In this document: positions 55,001 through 64,000 of the stretch, piece by piece
Layout of the letters: each line of letters begins with the position of its first letter
Position numbering within the stretch: position 1 is the stretch's first letter
NCBI GenBank assembly: GCA_001695595.3
Contig: MBPM02000022.1
Span: 124,001-188,000 of the forward strand
DNA from: Plasmopara viticola
Taxonomy: Eukaryota; Oomycota; Peronosporomycetes; Peronosporales; Peronosporaceae
Direction: 5' to 3'
Length of the DNA stretch: 64,000 nucleotides
Program-made: the position numbers and the translations under genes
The notes under the pieces: model-generated
Database searches by the model: none
What the model saw: only the letters and a program-made list of their open reading frames with translations
Told to the model about the DNA's origin: nothing

Positions 55001-57602
55001 GAATTCTCCAGAGCATGTCCAATACAGGTGATTAGTTAAGATTGTGTGTAGCCGATAATAGTTAAGACATCTGTGGGCTATTTTGGTTAAGCATCTCCGT
55101 GATTCTTGCGATGTTATGAACCACTTCCCTGAGACGTACTACTATCGTGGTCGAAATTTCCGATATATACACTTTAAATTTGGTAAAATTTCACTGCCGA
55201 GGCCAGTCTACTAGGCAAATTGATAGCAGACACGTTGTCAAGCAACACATCCTTATTATGATAGGCGTATTTTTACTGATTGAACTATTAGCTCATATTA
55301 GTCTTCAAAAAAGGAATGGAGAGTTTTCAATATCTCAATACTTAAGAATCTCTGAATGAATTTTTAATTTTTGGTAGTTTTATGGTACAAGAGAGTGATC
55401 AAGCTATAGCTTAATTTAAATTACTGGAAGTGGATGATCGCGTAGCAGTTTCGAGTAAAAGTCACATTCGTGTGTTGATGACTGCAGCGGATGTTTTACA
55501 ATAATTGGGCGATACTGTCGTTAGAAAGTACACTTTTCGATCAGTGACGAGTAAGTTCCACACCATGCCAACACTTGTCTGTTCGACAAAGAGGACATCA
55601 ATGAGCTTAGCTTTTCTTTATGACAATGCCGATTGCCTATCAGCACAGTACTACATACTAAACATGAGGTCAACTTCGTGGAGACCGTTGAGAATTCAAT
55701 GGAAGATGTGCCGAATTCATGAGATCCTCACAAATTTTGTTGGTGTGAGTTGGAATACATCGTATGCTACGCCTGGAATTGATTTGAGGCATCTTTGTCT
55801 CCGTATCTATATTCTTAAGAGTAATTGTCCTTAAAAATGCCACCCCTCCTTTGATAACTTCCCGACTTTAGCCAACTTATTCGATGTCGAGTACCTCCGA
55901 TATGTTTTGTAATCGAGCACGCCTGCCATGACATAGACATCAATTGAAATTTACTTGTCTCTGTAAAGAAAAAGTTTTTTTTGAATACTGGATTGAGGCC
56001 ATTCCTGGCATTTCGTAATTGATTACATAGCTCTGTTTAAGCTGAGCTACTCGCAGTTGCTGGTGTTCTGCTACGCATATGTTATCCACCTTGCCTTGCT
56101 AGTTTATACGTGCTTGCAAAACTTCGCTTTACGAAGTTAATCGTTTACCTGCGGAACTACGTTTACTACTTTATCTTGTAGAGCTGTGCAATTCGCTTGC
56201 AAAACTTTGTTAGCTGCAGCTGGTGGTGCTCTTTACTCACCTGTGAAACTTTTTTATAAATTAAAAGAAATTGAAAGGTCTCCATCAACCGGGCGCGCTG
56301 CCAGCAGAACTTACTTACCCGGAAAGAAAAATTTCAAACATCGTCACGCCTGTATCAGTGCTTTTGACACTTTTCCGTAATTATTTCGACTTAGTCTTTA
56401 AAGCCATACAAACAACAGTGGCTTGACCATGACTCAGTTAAGCCCTCTTTGGGTGATGCATTCGTCCATATCTGCTCTGAACGAGATCAGTCGGCCATGA
56501 AAGCTCATCTTGGCCGACAAAGCCATGTATTTCGGGTCATGCGACTTAATAAACTTTGTGTCAATATCGACAAATGAGTTTTACGACTTAGAAAATTTAA
56601 TTTCTAGGCTGCTTGTCGTAGCTATGGAATTCGAGCAGACACCATGAAAGTGATGTTCAGCTTGTCTTGGCCCACGCCACGATTGCATAAGAATTTACGG
56701 TAGTAAGCAGATCCAGCCAATCTTTTACACGAGTACAGTGCTGGCTATGCGGGTCTCGCATATCCTATTTATGATTTTAAAACGCTTCGGGTATCGGGAG
56801 AGCCACTATCATAATACTTTTTATAGCATCGAAAATTTTAGAGGTAATCGTTCTGGCTTTGCTGTCAGGCAAAGTCGTTTAATGTCGTCTGTGACGCTTC
56901 TGATCATATAGTTTGTTGCTCGCTACTACAACTCGATGCAGACGAACACGAACAAATGATATCGTTTCAGTTCAGGCAGCCAAAAAATTGTAAGACAGAA
57001 CTATCCTGGTCATTACACGGAGGGCTTTTCATAAAGTGCATACGCGGGGATCTAATTCCGAGCACGTCTTCTGAATTCAAGGTCGTGCTTGATATGTATC
57101 AACCACGACGAGTTGCACACGGCGATAGATACACGCACTTGTTCCAGCGAATGACGAGAAGCCTAATTTTTTGACGAAACAATTTTTTTAAATCGATCAG
57201 GCTTAAGTGTGCTTGCCGACGCACTTTGGCGCGCCCTGTAACCCGAATTGACCTTGTGAGCCTGGCTTCTATTGCTTGAGACATCCGTCGAGGCTTCAGT
57301 AAGCCTTGAATCGTCCTGTCTCCAAGCGTCATGCAACCACGTCGACGCTTCACTGATGAAGTAAGCCAGCCACATGCTTGAGGTGGCTAGCCCAATCCCC
57401 GCTTGAGCCGAGTCAGTGAAGAACGCATGCGTATTTATGTCGTGCTATAAACATGCAGCCATATTTGTTCGGATTTCTTAAGATCGACTTTACGATACCG
57501 TAGTACTGCTGCGACACTCTGACTATCGTACCTAAATCCTTATTCGAACGAGCAAAATGAGGACAATTATTTTTTAAGTAAACCACACTTGCCGCTGACA
57601 TT
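52005..57602. other. Gene-poor tract with coding relic
   Basis: Mostly AT-rich and without supported genes. A minus-strand frame at 53011-53316 (101 codons) reads as protein-like, with RSTITGSASRGKFALMIIS then PEQIEWLPRDMRSTFF; it is probably a decayed gene or transposon piece that I cannot name. A motif near 56200 (GCTTGCAAAACTTTGTTAGC) resembles segments near 40400, 40900 and 4080. Confidence 0.5.
53011..53316 (-). pseudogene. Protein-like relic of unknown family
   Basis: The open frame continues beyond its first ATG: the codons above read GAHEYVVVDVYQ without a stop until about 53340. The composition looks like a real protein, with PKRAHPIAYKFAFLDAK and GKFALMIISCGLQTIM. No start, partner exon or domain was found, so it is either a partial gene or a degraded copy. 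Confidence 0.35.
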
Positions 57603-58670
57603 CTAGTACATGTCACCCTCAAAGAGCAACTCGTCCTCCTTCTTTCGGTAAATCTGGTCCCCTTCGTGCAAAGAAACGTCTAGACTAGCCGGGCCAATAG
57701 GACGCTGCAATGCCACCGGCTGCTTGTCCCCCGCAGTCAATGGCGTCATGATCTCTTCGTAATCATCCGTAGCTTCCTGTTCACGCATCAGTGCCGTTTG
57801 CCGAGCACGTTCACGGACCTTGGCGCCAAAGTGAATGAGACACATCAAAAGGGCCACACCACCAATGACAATGGCAGTAATGGCGGGGCCGCTCAACTTG
57901 GTAGTCTTCGTAGGTGACTTGGTATACGTTGCAAAAGTAGTGTCCCAGTCCGATGCCAAGCCCGTCCGCGACGTGCAGCACTCGAGGTGTTGCGCCCAGA
58001 TGGCGTTAGTGATGACGCATCGACCGGCAAGTCCCTCGCACTTTTCCGCCAAGTTCTTCCACGTGTACGACTTGGTCTTCGAGTAGACCAATTGACTCGT
58101 TAAACAGCCACTCAACACCATTGGCGTGCCTTCAGGGTCACCGTAACAACCGTGTTGAATCATCTTCGACCCCTTGATGCTACGAGTGTTGCTCGTGTAG
58201 CGAATGTCTTGCTTTCCAACAGCCCAAAACGTCTCACAGTCCGTCGAAGCAAACAGAATGGCTGTCATCGAGTCAGTCAAGGGCCTGAGCGCATTGTTAA
58301 TGCGCCACTCAAGCGTTGGGCCATAAAGAAACCCGCAGTTCTCGGAACTAGCAGGCGACGCCTCCGTCGAGCACGAAGGCTGCGTCGTGGAAGTCGAAGA
58401 GTAGCAACAGCCATTGCTTCGGACCTGCGTATAGATAGCAGGCAGCGACGAGGTCATCGTCGTGTTACTCGCATTGATTCGCGTGCCGTCGTAGCTCTCA
58501 GTGGGCGCGATACACGTGTACGGACACGTCACACAGCCGCCGTTCGATTCGTAATTGCTCCAATCGTCCGTGGCAATTTCAATCACATAGCCAGCCGACT
58601 GGTTAAAGTAATTCTTGGCATGCACGACCGAGACCAGTAGCGATAACACAAGCAGTGGACAACGCAGCAT
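57603..58670 (-). CDS. Single-pass membrane protein, Cys-rich ectodomain
   Basis: The 355-residue protein has a signal peptide (MLRCPLLVLSLLVSVVHA), an extracellular part of about 240 residues with many cysteines (GGCVTCPYTC near 44, then CC at 88-89, CC at 231-232) and potential N-glycosylation sites (NAS, NTT near 66-70), a membrane segment at about 261-282 (AITAIVIGGVALLMCLIHFG), and a 70-residue cytoplasmic tail with acidic and tyrosine-containing ends (DDYEEI, DQIYRKKEDE). This is the layout of a type I surface or trafficking receptor. I do not recognise the family; the cysteine pattern is unlike kinase receptors. No intron is needed, and the ATG at 58670 is the first in frame. Confidence 0.8.
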   Translation of the reverse strand: MLRCPLLVLSLLVSVVHAKNYFNQSAGYVIEIATDDWSNYESNGGCVTCPYTCIAPTESYDGTRINASNTTMTSSLPAIYTQVRSNGCCYSSTSTTQPSCSTEASPASSENCGFLYGPTLEWRINNALRPLTDSMTAILFASTDCETFWAVGKQDIRYTSNTRSIKGSKMIQHGCYGDPEGTPMVLSGCLTSQLVYSKTKSYTWKNLAEKCEGLAGRCVITNAIWAQHLECCTSRTGLASDWDTTFATYTKSPTKTTKLSGPAITAIVIGGVALLMCLIHFGAKVRERARQTALMREQEATDDYEEIMTPLTAGDKQPVALQRPIGPASLDVSLHEGDQIYRKKEDELLFEGDMY

Positions 58671-59784
58671 GTTGAGGGAAGACGATAGACAATGACTTGA
58701 TGAGAGACCGCCCGCGTCGTAGGGTGGTGAGTTCTGTCGTCGCCTTTCGACTACGCCAGGAGAAAAATACAGAGTGGGGTGGAATCCAAAAGGAAGGCGG
58801 CGGTTGCTAAACGGAAGGGATGTAAATTACGGATAAATGACGGCGAAAAGAAGTCAGCGCACCATCTGGTCAGTGAAAGTTCACCCATTGTCACGCTGAA
58901 AATTTCAGAAACCACCGAATCAACGACCTAAGCTTTGAACGTCCACACGCTATTTTCATTATCACAGGAAGTGCATGACGTTGGTGTCGTGACTTTGCAA
59001 ACCCGATTTTCGTGCAGTATTGCATTACGGCGTTGATCGGCGCTTGAGGTAGTGAAATGGGGATCGTCCAGTTCTATCTAGCCATTATTATTTCTAATCT
59101 TTGGTAGCAAGATTCTCTGAAAAATCCGAGAGTGCTGGCCATTTGTTGATGCCTCAGCATGTCTCTCGTAGAGGGGAGATTGGCTTAAGGAGTGAGATTG
59201 AAGTTCACTTGAGTTTACGTTACCGTGCTTGAGCAATGCCATCGCCACTACGCAAGCAAACAGGGCACCAGTCGTTCGTCGCGCGAGGCAGGATTCGCAT
59301 GGACGACGAAATGTCGCGCGTATTATCTTATCTGCCTTTACCAACCAGTGCTCGAAAAGTGCACTCGTATGTATGTATGTATATGACCTCTGTACAGTAC
59401 TTAAACATCGGTACATACAAAAAAAAGCTTACAGTATCCACATGACGGTAAGCAGCCGCTCTGCGCTTACCGCCACATACGTGCGTCCATACCACACCTT
59501 CTGCTGCGCCAATGCTCGTGTTGTCGCTCTAGACTAAAAATACAAGCAATGCAGCTCGTTCTGCACCATGTCTCGGTGAAAGAGGAGAGTCCGCAGCTCG
59601 TGTTGCGATGTTTCATGGTAGAGAGAAAAAGGAGGTTTCGCCTAGCTAGCAATTAAATCCCATTTTTTCTATCCACGGGATACTTCGTGACAACGGTAAC
59701 CGTGAGGAAACCTTACGTGAGCTACATAAAGCCAGTTAAAGCCCATCGCCCCATCTTTGGCTGGCTGCTATAGATTCTCATCAT

Positions 59785-59803
59785 AAATTACCGTAATTTA
59801 TAC
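59785..59803. promoter_or_regulatory. Perfect 19-bp palindrome upstream of CesA3
   Basis: ATAAATTAC-C-GTAATTTAT is a perfect inverted repeat of 9 bases around a single base, 247 bases before the CesA3 ATG. It could be a site for a dimeric regulator, but I know no factor for it. Confidence 0.35.
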
Positions 59804-59884
59804 CTCCTATCGCACGCCAGAGGAAACGCCCGCGCCTCACAGAGAAAAAACCCGACCAGGGAGAAACCGAGCGATCCCGAGACC

Positions 59885-59891
59885 TCATTTC
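59885..59891 (+). promoter_or_regulatory. Candidate initiator of CesA3
   Basis: TCATTTC fits YCAYTYY and lies 159 bases before the CesA3 ATG. It is part of TCATTTCTGG, with a T-rich flank, like known oomycete initiators with a following promoter region. Confidence 0.4.
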
Positions 59892-60049
59892 TGGTTTTGT
59901 GTTCACTCGGCAGCAGACCAAAGCGCGCCAGCTCTCCAACTCTACCAAGAGTCGACTGACTAAGCGCCTTACTTTACCCTTTACCGCCCACTACTTGTGA
60001 CACTACCAACACTCCTACTTTCGGCAAGTAGCAGCGCCTTTTTAGCAGC

Positions 60050-63000
60050 ATGGGGCTCACCGGCGCGGGCGTCATCGCGTCCGTCATAGGCATTCTTGGC
60101 GGCGTGTCGCTCTCCTGTGGCGGGTGGTCATCGCTCTCGCTTGGCGCACGGTCGCTCTTTGTGACCACGCAATTTCTTTCTGCCTTTGCCATGTAAGTTT
60201 TCCGTGACCATCGCTCTTGTCCGCGTCCGTTATTTTTCGACTTTTTTCTTTCTTGTAACTGACTCTTATACTTTATCCCTTGCTTTCTTTAGGGGCTTCG
60301 TGGTGGCTTTTACCGCGATTGTATCACTCTCGGACACGAATGAATGGGTTGCCGTTATTGCAGGGGGTGGCGCAGGCTTTGTGATTGCCCTCATTGTGGG
60401 CTTTTTAACGTTCTTTGGCCCTTACATTCTAATCCTTATCACGGGCGGCATCATTGCCTCCTATCTCCTGCTCATCGATGCGTTTAATGGCATTAACGTT
60501 TTCCCAGCCGACAACCAGCTGGCTCGTCAAGAGTTTGTCATTGCGTTTATGATCATTTTCGAGCTCGTGTGCAGCTCGACTTCTAAAACAAGTGAGCTGG
60601 AGAATCATCGCTTTAAGTACATTATCTTCTCGTGCATTACGGGGGGATGGATGGCTGCGGACGGCCTCTCCCGTCTGATCGACTCGAGTGCCGTGCTTTC
60701 AACTGTAGCGTTTGATTCGATCCAAGACGGCGGCAAGGCTGCGCTCAAAGGCATTGATGCAGGCGGTCAGTCGCTCATGTTCCTTCTCTGGGCCGCCGTT
60801 GTTGTCATTGGAGGCCTCAACCAGCTGTCGATGCGCTGGGGGCTCCTATGCTACAACCGAGTGGGTGCTCACGCTCAATTGGGACCTGTTGAAGAACAAT
60901 TGCCCGAGCTTCCGACTGGCGCGACTTTACCAGCGCAAACCATTACGGAGCGCGTGCGTCTTGTGTGTGAAAACTGCTTTGCTACCGTGCCCGCTGGCAC
61001 AGCGTTCTGTACGGAATGTGGTGAAGCGATGCCTTCAGAAGACGCAAACCCAGACGTGAGTATCTCACAGGCTCAAATGCCCTCGGTGGCCATGAACAAC
61101 AAGAGTCAAGTCCCCGATCGGTGGCAACAAGTGCCACATCGTACGTACATGAGCACTACGTCATTTGTGGATCCAAAACATGCCAAGGAAGGTGGTGTGA
61201 GTATGAAGGACAATAGTCGCAGCATTCGCTTTATGGACTCGGGGGTACAAGGCCCCGATGGCAAAATGAGTCAGTACAATGACTCGATTGCCGGCGTTCG
61301 CAATTATTACGAGCCTTCCTTTCGGTCGTTTGCCATGTCGACCTACTCGATTGCTAACCGTGCCGCGGAACCGGTGGAAACGCCCAACATTCGGAAGTAC
61401 AAGATGTCGGGAAGTGGCATGTTCCACGTATTTTACTTTGGAACGGCGGCGACCGGTATCTTTTGGCTCTACTACTTGACTACTATGTACCCGCAACAGT
61501 ATTTCTGTGACCACGCGCGACCGACGCTTCCGTGCAGCGAGCTCCCAACGAGTGAAACTGCCGGTTGTTACAGTTCCACTGTCAATTTTGACAGTGCATC
61601 TGGTGACGGGTATTGTATCAAGGATGTTCCCTTCATGTCGTGGGTCATGTACGCGATGATGATTTTTAGCGAGTTTCTTAATTTCTTTTTGGGATTGCTC
61701 TTCAACTTTAGTATGTGGCGTCCCATTCGTCGTGGAGCACGCTTCATGAACGACTTTAAGCCTCCAATTCCAAAGGAACAGTGGCCGACAGTCGACATTT
61801 TCTTGTGTCACTACATGGAACCGGTGACGGATTCCATGCAGACGCTCAAGAATTGTCTAGCGATGCAGTACCCGCCTGAGTTGCTCCACATCTTTATTCT
61901 CGATGATGGGTATACCAAGTCAGTGTGGGATGCGAACAACCACTTTAAGGTGACGGTCAACACCAAGGTGATTGAAATTGCTGGTGATTTGCGTGGTGAC
62001 CTCGCTCGTCTCATGCACGAGCGTGTGGTTGGCCCCGTACAAGACGACCAGAGCTTGAAGTCGTGGCGTCGTCAACACAGTTCCGTTCGTGAGCTTCGCA
62101 AAGAAGGTGGTAAGGGCGTGCAGCGTCGTGACTGTGCTGTTGGCTCGCTGTCAGACGATTATGACTACCGTGATCGTGGGATTCCGCGCGTAACGTTCAT
62201 TGGTCGTATGAAGCCCGAGACGCATCACTCTAAGGCTGGTAACATTAACAATGCGTTGTTTAACGAAGGAGCTGATGGCAAATATCTGCTGATTTTGGAT
62301 AACGATATGAAGCCGCACCCGAAGTTTCTGCTCGCCGTATTGCCATTCTTTTTCTCTGAAGGCGAAGCTGTGGATGGTGGCGGTCGTCAGTACAGTGACG
62401 ACATTTCATGGAACCAAGTGTCGTACGTTCAGACTCCACAATACTTTGAAGACACCCCGCAGTTGACAATTATGGGTGATCCTTGTGGACACAAGAATAC
62501 AATTTTCTTTGACGCTGTGCAGTGTGGTCGTGATGGTTTTGACTCTGCCGCTTTTGCCGGCACGAACGCCGTTTTCCGTCGTCAAGCCTTTGACTCCATC
62601 GGTGGCATTTGCTACGGTACGCAGACGGAAGATGCGTACACTGGTAATGTGCTGCACACTTCTGGATGGGACTCGGTGTACTTTCGAAAGGATTTCGAAG
62701 GTGATGCCAAGGATCGCATTCGGTTGTGTGAAGGCGCTGTGCCCGAAACTGTTGCTGCAGCCATGGGTCAGAAGAAACGTTGGGCCAAGGGTGCTGTGCA
62801 GATTTTGCTGATGAAAAATGAAAGCGAAGTCGACCCGGACTGGCGTCCACCGCGCGTCCCGGCTCCGGACCCGAAGCCGTCGCTTACGTTTCCGCGTAAA
62901 ATGTTTTTCTACGATTCGGTGCTGTACCCGTTCGGTTCAATTCCCGCTCTTTGTTACGTGTCAATTGCCGTGTACTATCTGTGCACGGGTGACGCGCCGA

Positions 63001-63599
63001 TTTACGCTCGTGGTACCAAATTTCTCTACTCTTTCTTGCCTGTGACGTTCTGTCGTTGGGTACTCAACTTGTTGGCCAACCGCGCTGTCGACAACAACGA
63101 CGTGTGGCGTGCACAGCAGACATGGTTTTCCTTTTCGTTTATCACGATGATGGCTATTGTCGAGGCTATTCAAGCGCGTGTCACAGGCAAGGACAAGTCT
63201 TGGGCCAATACTGGTGCAGGACAGAAGACGTCGTGGACGGAAATTCCCAACGTGCTTTTCTTTTTCACGCTACTGTTCAGTCAATTGGTGGCATTGATTC
63301 GCTTTTTCGAGTATGAGAACGCCACTAACCCGTGGAATTACGTGTCTGCCATGTTTTTTGGCTTCTTCGTCATGAGCCAGTTTTACCCCATGGTCAAGAT
63401 GAGTATCACGGAATACTGTGGCTGGGACCACACGGCTGCTACCTTTACGGCAAATGTGTTCGGCTCGTTGCTGGTTGTCTACATTGTCGTGTTTGTGCAG
63501 CTGTGGCAAGTCTATTACGAGGGCAACTTGTTGGTGGCCCAAGGCACTGACGGTGGGGGCAATGCCGAAACTGGGGATGCTGCCACGACTGTGACGTAG
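60050..63599 (+). CDS. CesA3: Cellulose synthase 3
   Basis: CesA3 polymerises UDP-glucose into wall beta-1,4-glucan at the plasma membrane. Exon 1 (60050-60192) and exon 2 (60293-63599) are joined over a 100-bp intron (GTAAGT...TTTAG), giving 1149 residues; the join restores AFAMGFVVAF. After N-terminal membrane segments, residues 273-290 form a four-cysteine zinc-ribbon-like CENC...CTEC. The glycosyltransferase 2 core has D585-D586 (DDGYTKS), D717-N718-D719 (LDNDMKPHP), T826-E827-D828 and Q874-K-K-R-W878 (QKKRWAKG), the D, DxD, TED and QxxRW motifs, and C-terminal membrane helices follow. There is no PH domain, unlike some oomycete CesA paralogues. Residue 1105 is Gly (codon 63462-63464) and 1109 is Val, the wild-type state at the sites linked to carboxylic-acid-amide fungicide response. 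The gene is intact. Confidence 0.96.
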
Positions 63600-63600
63600 A

Positions 63601-63797
63601 CGAAGACTATATTGCCACTAGCTGGCCTCTTTGCTCGAGAAAGACATGCAATTGTGCAGCAAGAAGCGGTAGTGTAGCCTATGTAGCGAATTAGCTGTGC
63701 GTTGGACTTTGCACTTTTGGACATTTTTCATACAATAATTGGTTTTCGGCCTCAATTCTTTGCTACTGTCCGTGTGCGATCCTTTGCGTAGAGATAA
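63601..63797. other. Short intergenic spacer
   Basis: About 200 bases between the CesA3 stop and the next ATG. No clear motif. Confidence 0.5.
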
Positions 63798-64000
63798 ATG
63801 AAGATGATCATCTTGAGGCTGCTTCTGCTGGCATGGCGAGCGTATGCCGCTGTAGCTTTCACGAGTTGGCCGCCGAGTCAGCGAGCTTCACATGAATGCA
63901 CATTTGAAGGTTACTATGCAGTTCCAGGAGCTACTACGACGCAGCCTTGTCCAGGGACCAAGCCGTGTCCCCCAGGTTCCTACTGCACGTACGGTCAACG
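63798..64000 (+). CDS. Start of Cys-rich secretory or ABCG-type protein (partial)
   Basis: This frame is open from ATG 63798 to the window end. It begins with a signal peptide (MKMIILRLLLLAWRAYAAVA) and then a cysteine-rich stretch reading CTFEGYYAVPGATTTQPCPG and CPPGSYCTYGQ. The CPxGxxC units resemble the N-terminal part of some ABC transporters of the ABCG group and of GCC2/GCC3-type domains; which one cannot be decided from 67 residues. It is truncated at the right edge of the window. Confidence 0.6.
   Translation, partial: MKMIILRLLLLAWRAYAAVAFTSWPPSQRASHECTFEGYYAVPGATTTQPCPGTKPCPPGSYCTYGQ

Larger units (their letters stand above)
58671..60049. other. Intergenic, promoter of CesA3
   Basis: This holds the divergent 5' flanks of the surface-protein and CesA3 genes. 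Short frames at 59229-59537 show no domain. A 9-1-9 palindrome and a candidate initiator lie near the CesA3 end. Confidence 0.5.

Noticed and set aside
54816..55022. 68-codon minus-strand frame resembling retrotransposon gag
   Set aside because: Similarity too vague to support.
59229..59537. 102-codon plus-strand frame before CesA3
   Set aside because: Overlaps another frame, contains a GTAT microsatellite, and has no domain.
1..64000. CRISPR arrays, bacterial operons or viral genomes
   Set aside because: Introns, eukaryotic gene families and oomycete promoter motifs throughout; no regularly spaced repeat array.

Overview
The window looks like nuclear DNA of a plant-parasitic oomycete, most likely a downy mildew or a close Peronosporales relative. 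Short GT-AG introns (56-100 bp), YCAYTYY-type oomycete initiators and a complete oomycete-type cellulose synthase 3 all point this way. The species cannot be fixed from the sequence alone.

Layout: compact gene islands alternate with AT-rich, gene-poor tracts that hold decayed transposons. Islands: annexin (1.1-2.1 kb); a Tudor/TFIIS-N-like protein, ALG7 and a histidine phosphatase (7.6-11.9 kb); an ankyrin-DHHC palmitoyltransferase, a SERAC1-like lipase and an unknown protein (14.8-21.7 kb); a Tudor-like coiled-coil protein head-to-head with the selenocysteine elongation factor (30.2-33.9 kb); a small basic unknown, a HEAT-repeat protein, TMEM50, an unknown and the co-chaperone STI1/HOP (41.8-50.1 kb); a single-pass membrane protein, CesA3 and the start of a cysteine-rich secretory or membrane gene (57.6-64 kb). 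Tracts of 5.5, 8.5, 6 and 5.6 kb between them hold relics of Ty3/Gypsy, LINE, SINE and Mutator-like elements, plus direct and inverted repeats.

The genes are mostly unrelated housekeeping functions: N-glycan initiation, lipid modification of proteins, Hsp70/Hsp90 client transfer, wall cellulose synthesis and selenoprotein translation. Adjacency here reflects compaction, with divergent start codons only 38 bp apart in one case, and not a pathway cluster. Nine splice junctions were worked out from reading-frame continuity and family conservation.

Main points of interest: (1) a LINE copy at 34.2-35.7 kb with a nested tRNA-type SINE, and two about 320-bp derivatives at 12.8 and 14.0 kb that share the same two internal deletions and the same filler bases, each flanked by its own target-site duplication, so they look like a mobile non-autonomous family; (2) an eEFSec gene interrupted by one frameshift, with an upstream ORF overlapping its start; (3) an exact 402-bp tandem duplication; (4) a secreted-protein candidate inside a gene desert; (5) CesA3 numbering that places Gly1105 and Val1109 exactly on the known carboxylic-acid-amide fungicide sites.
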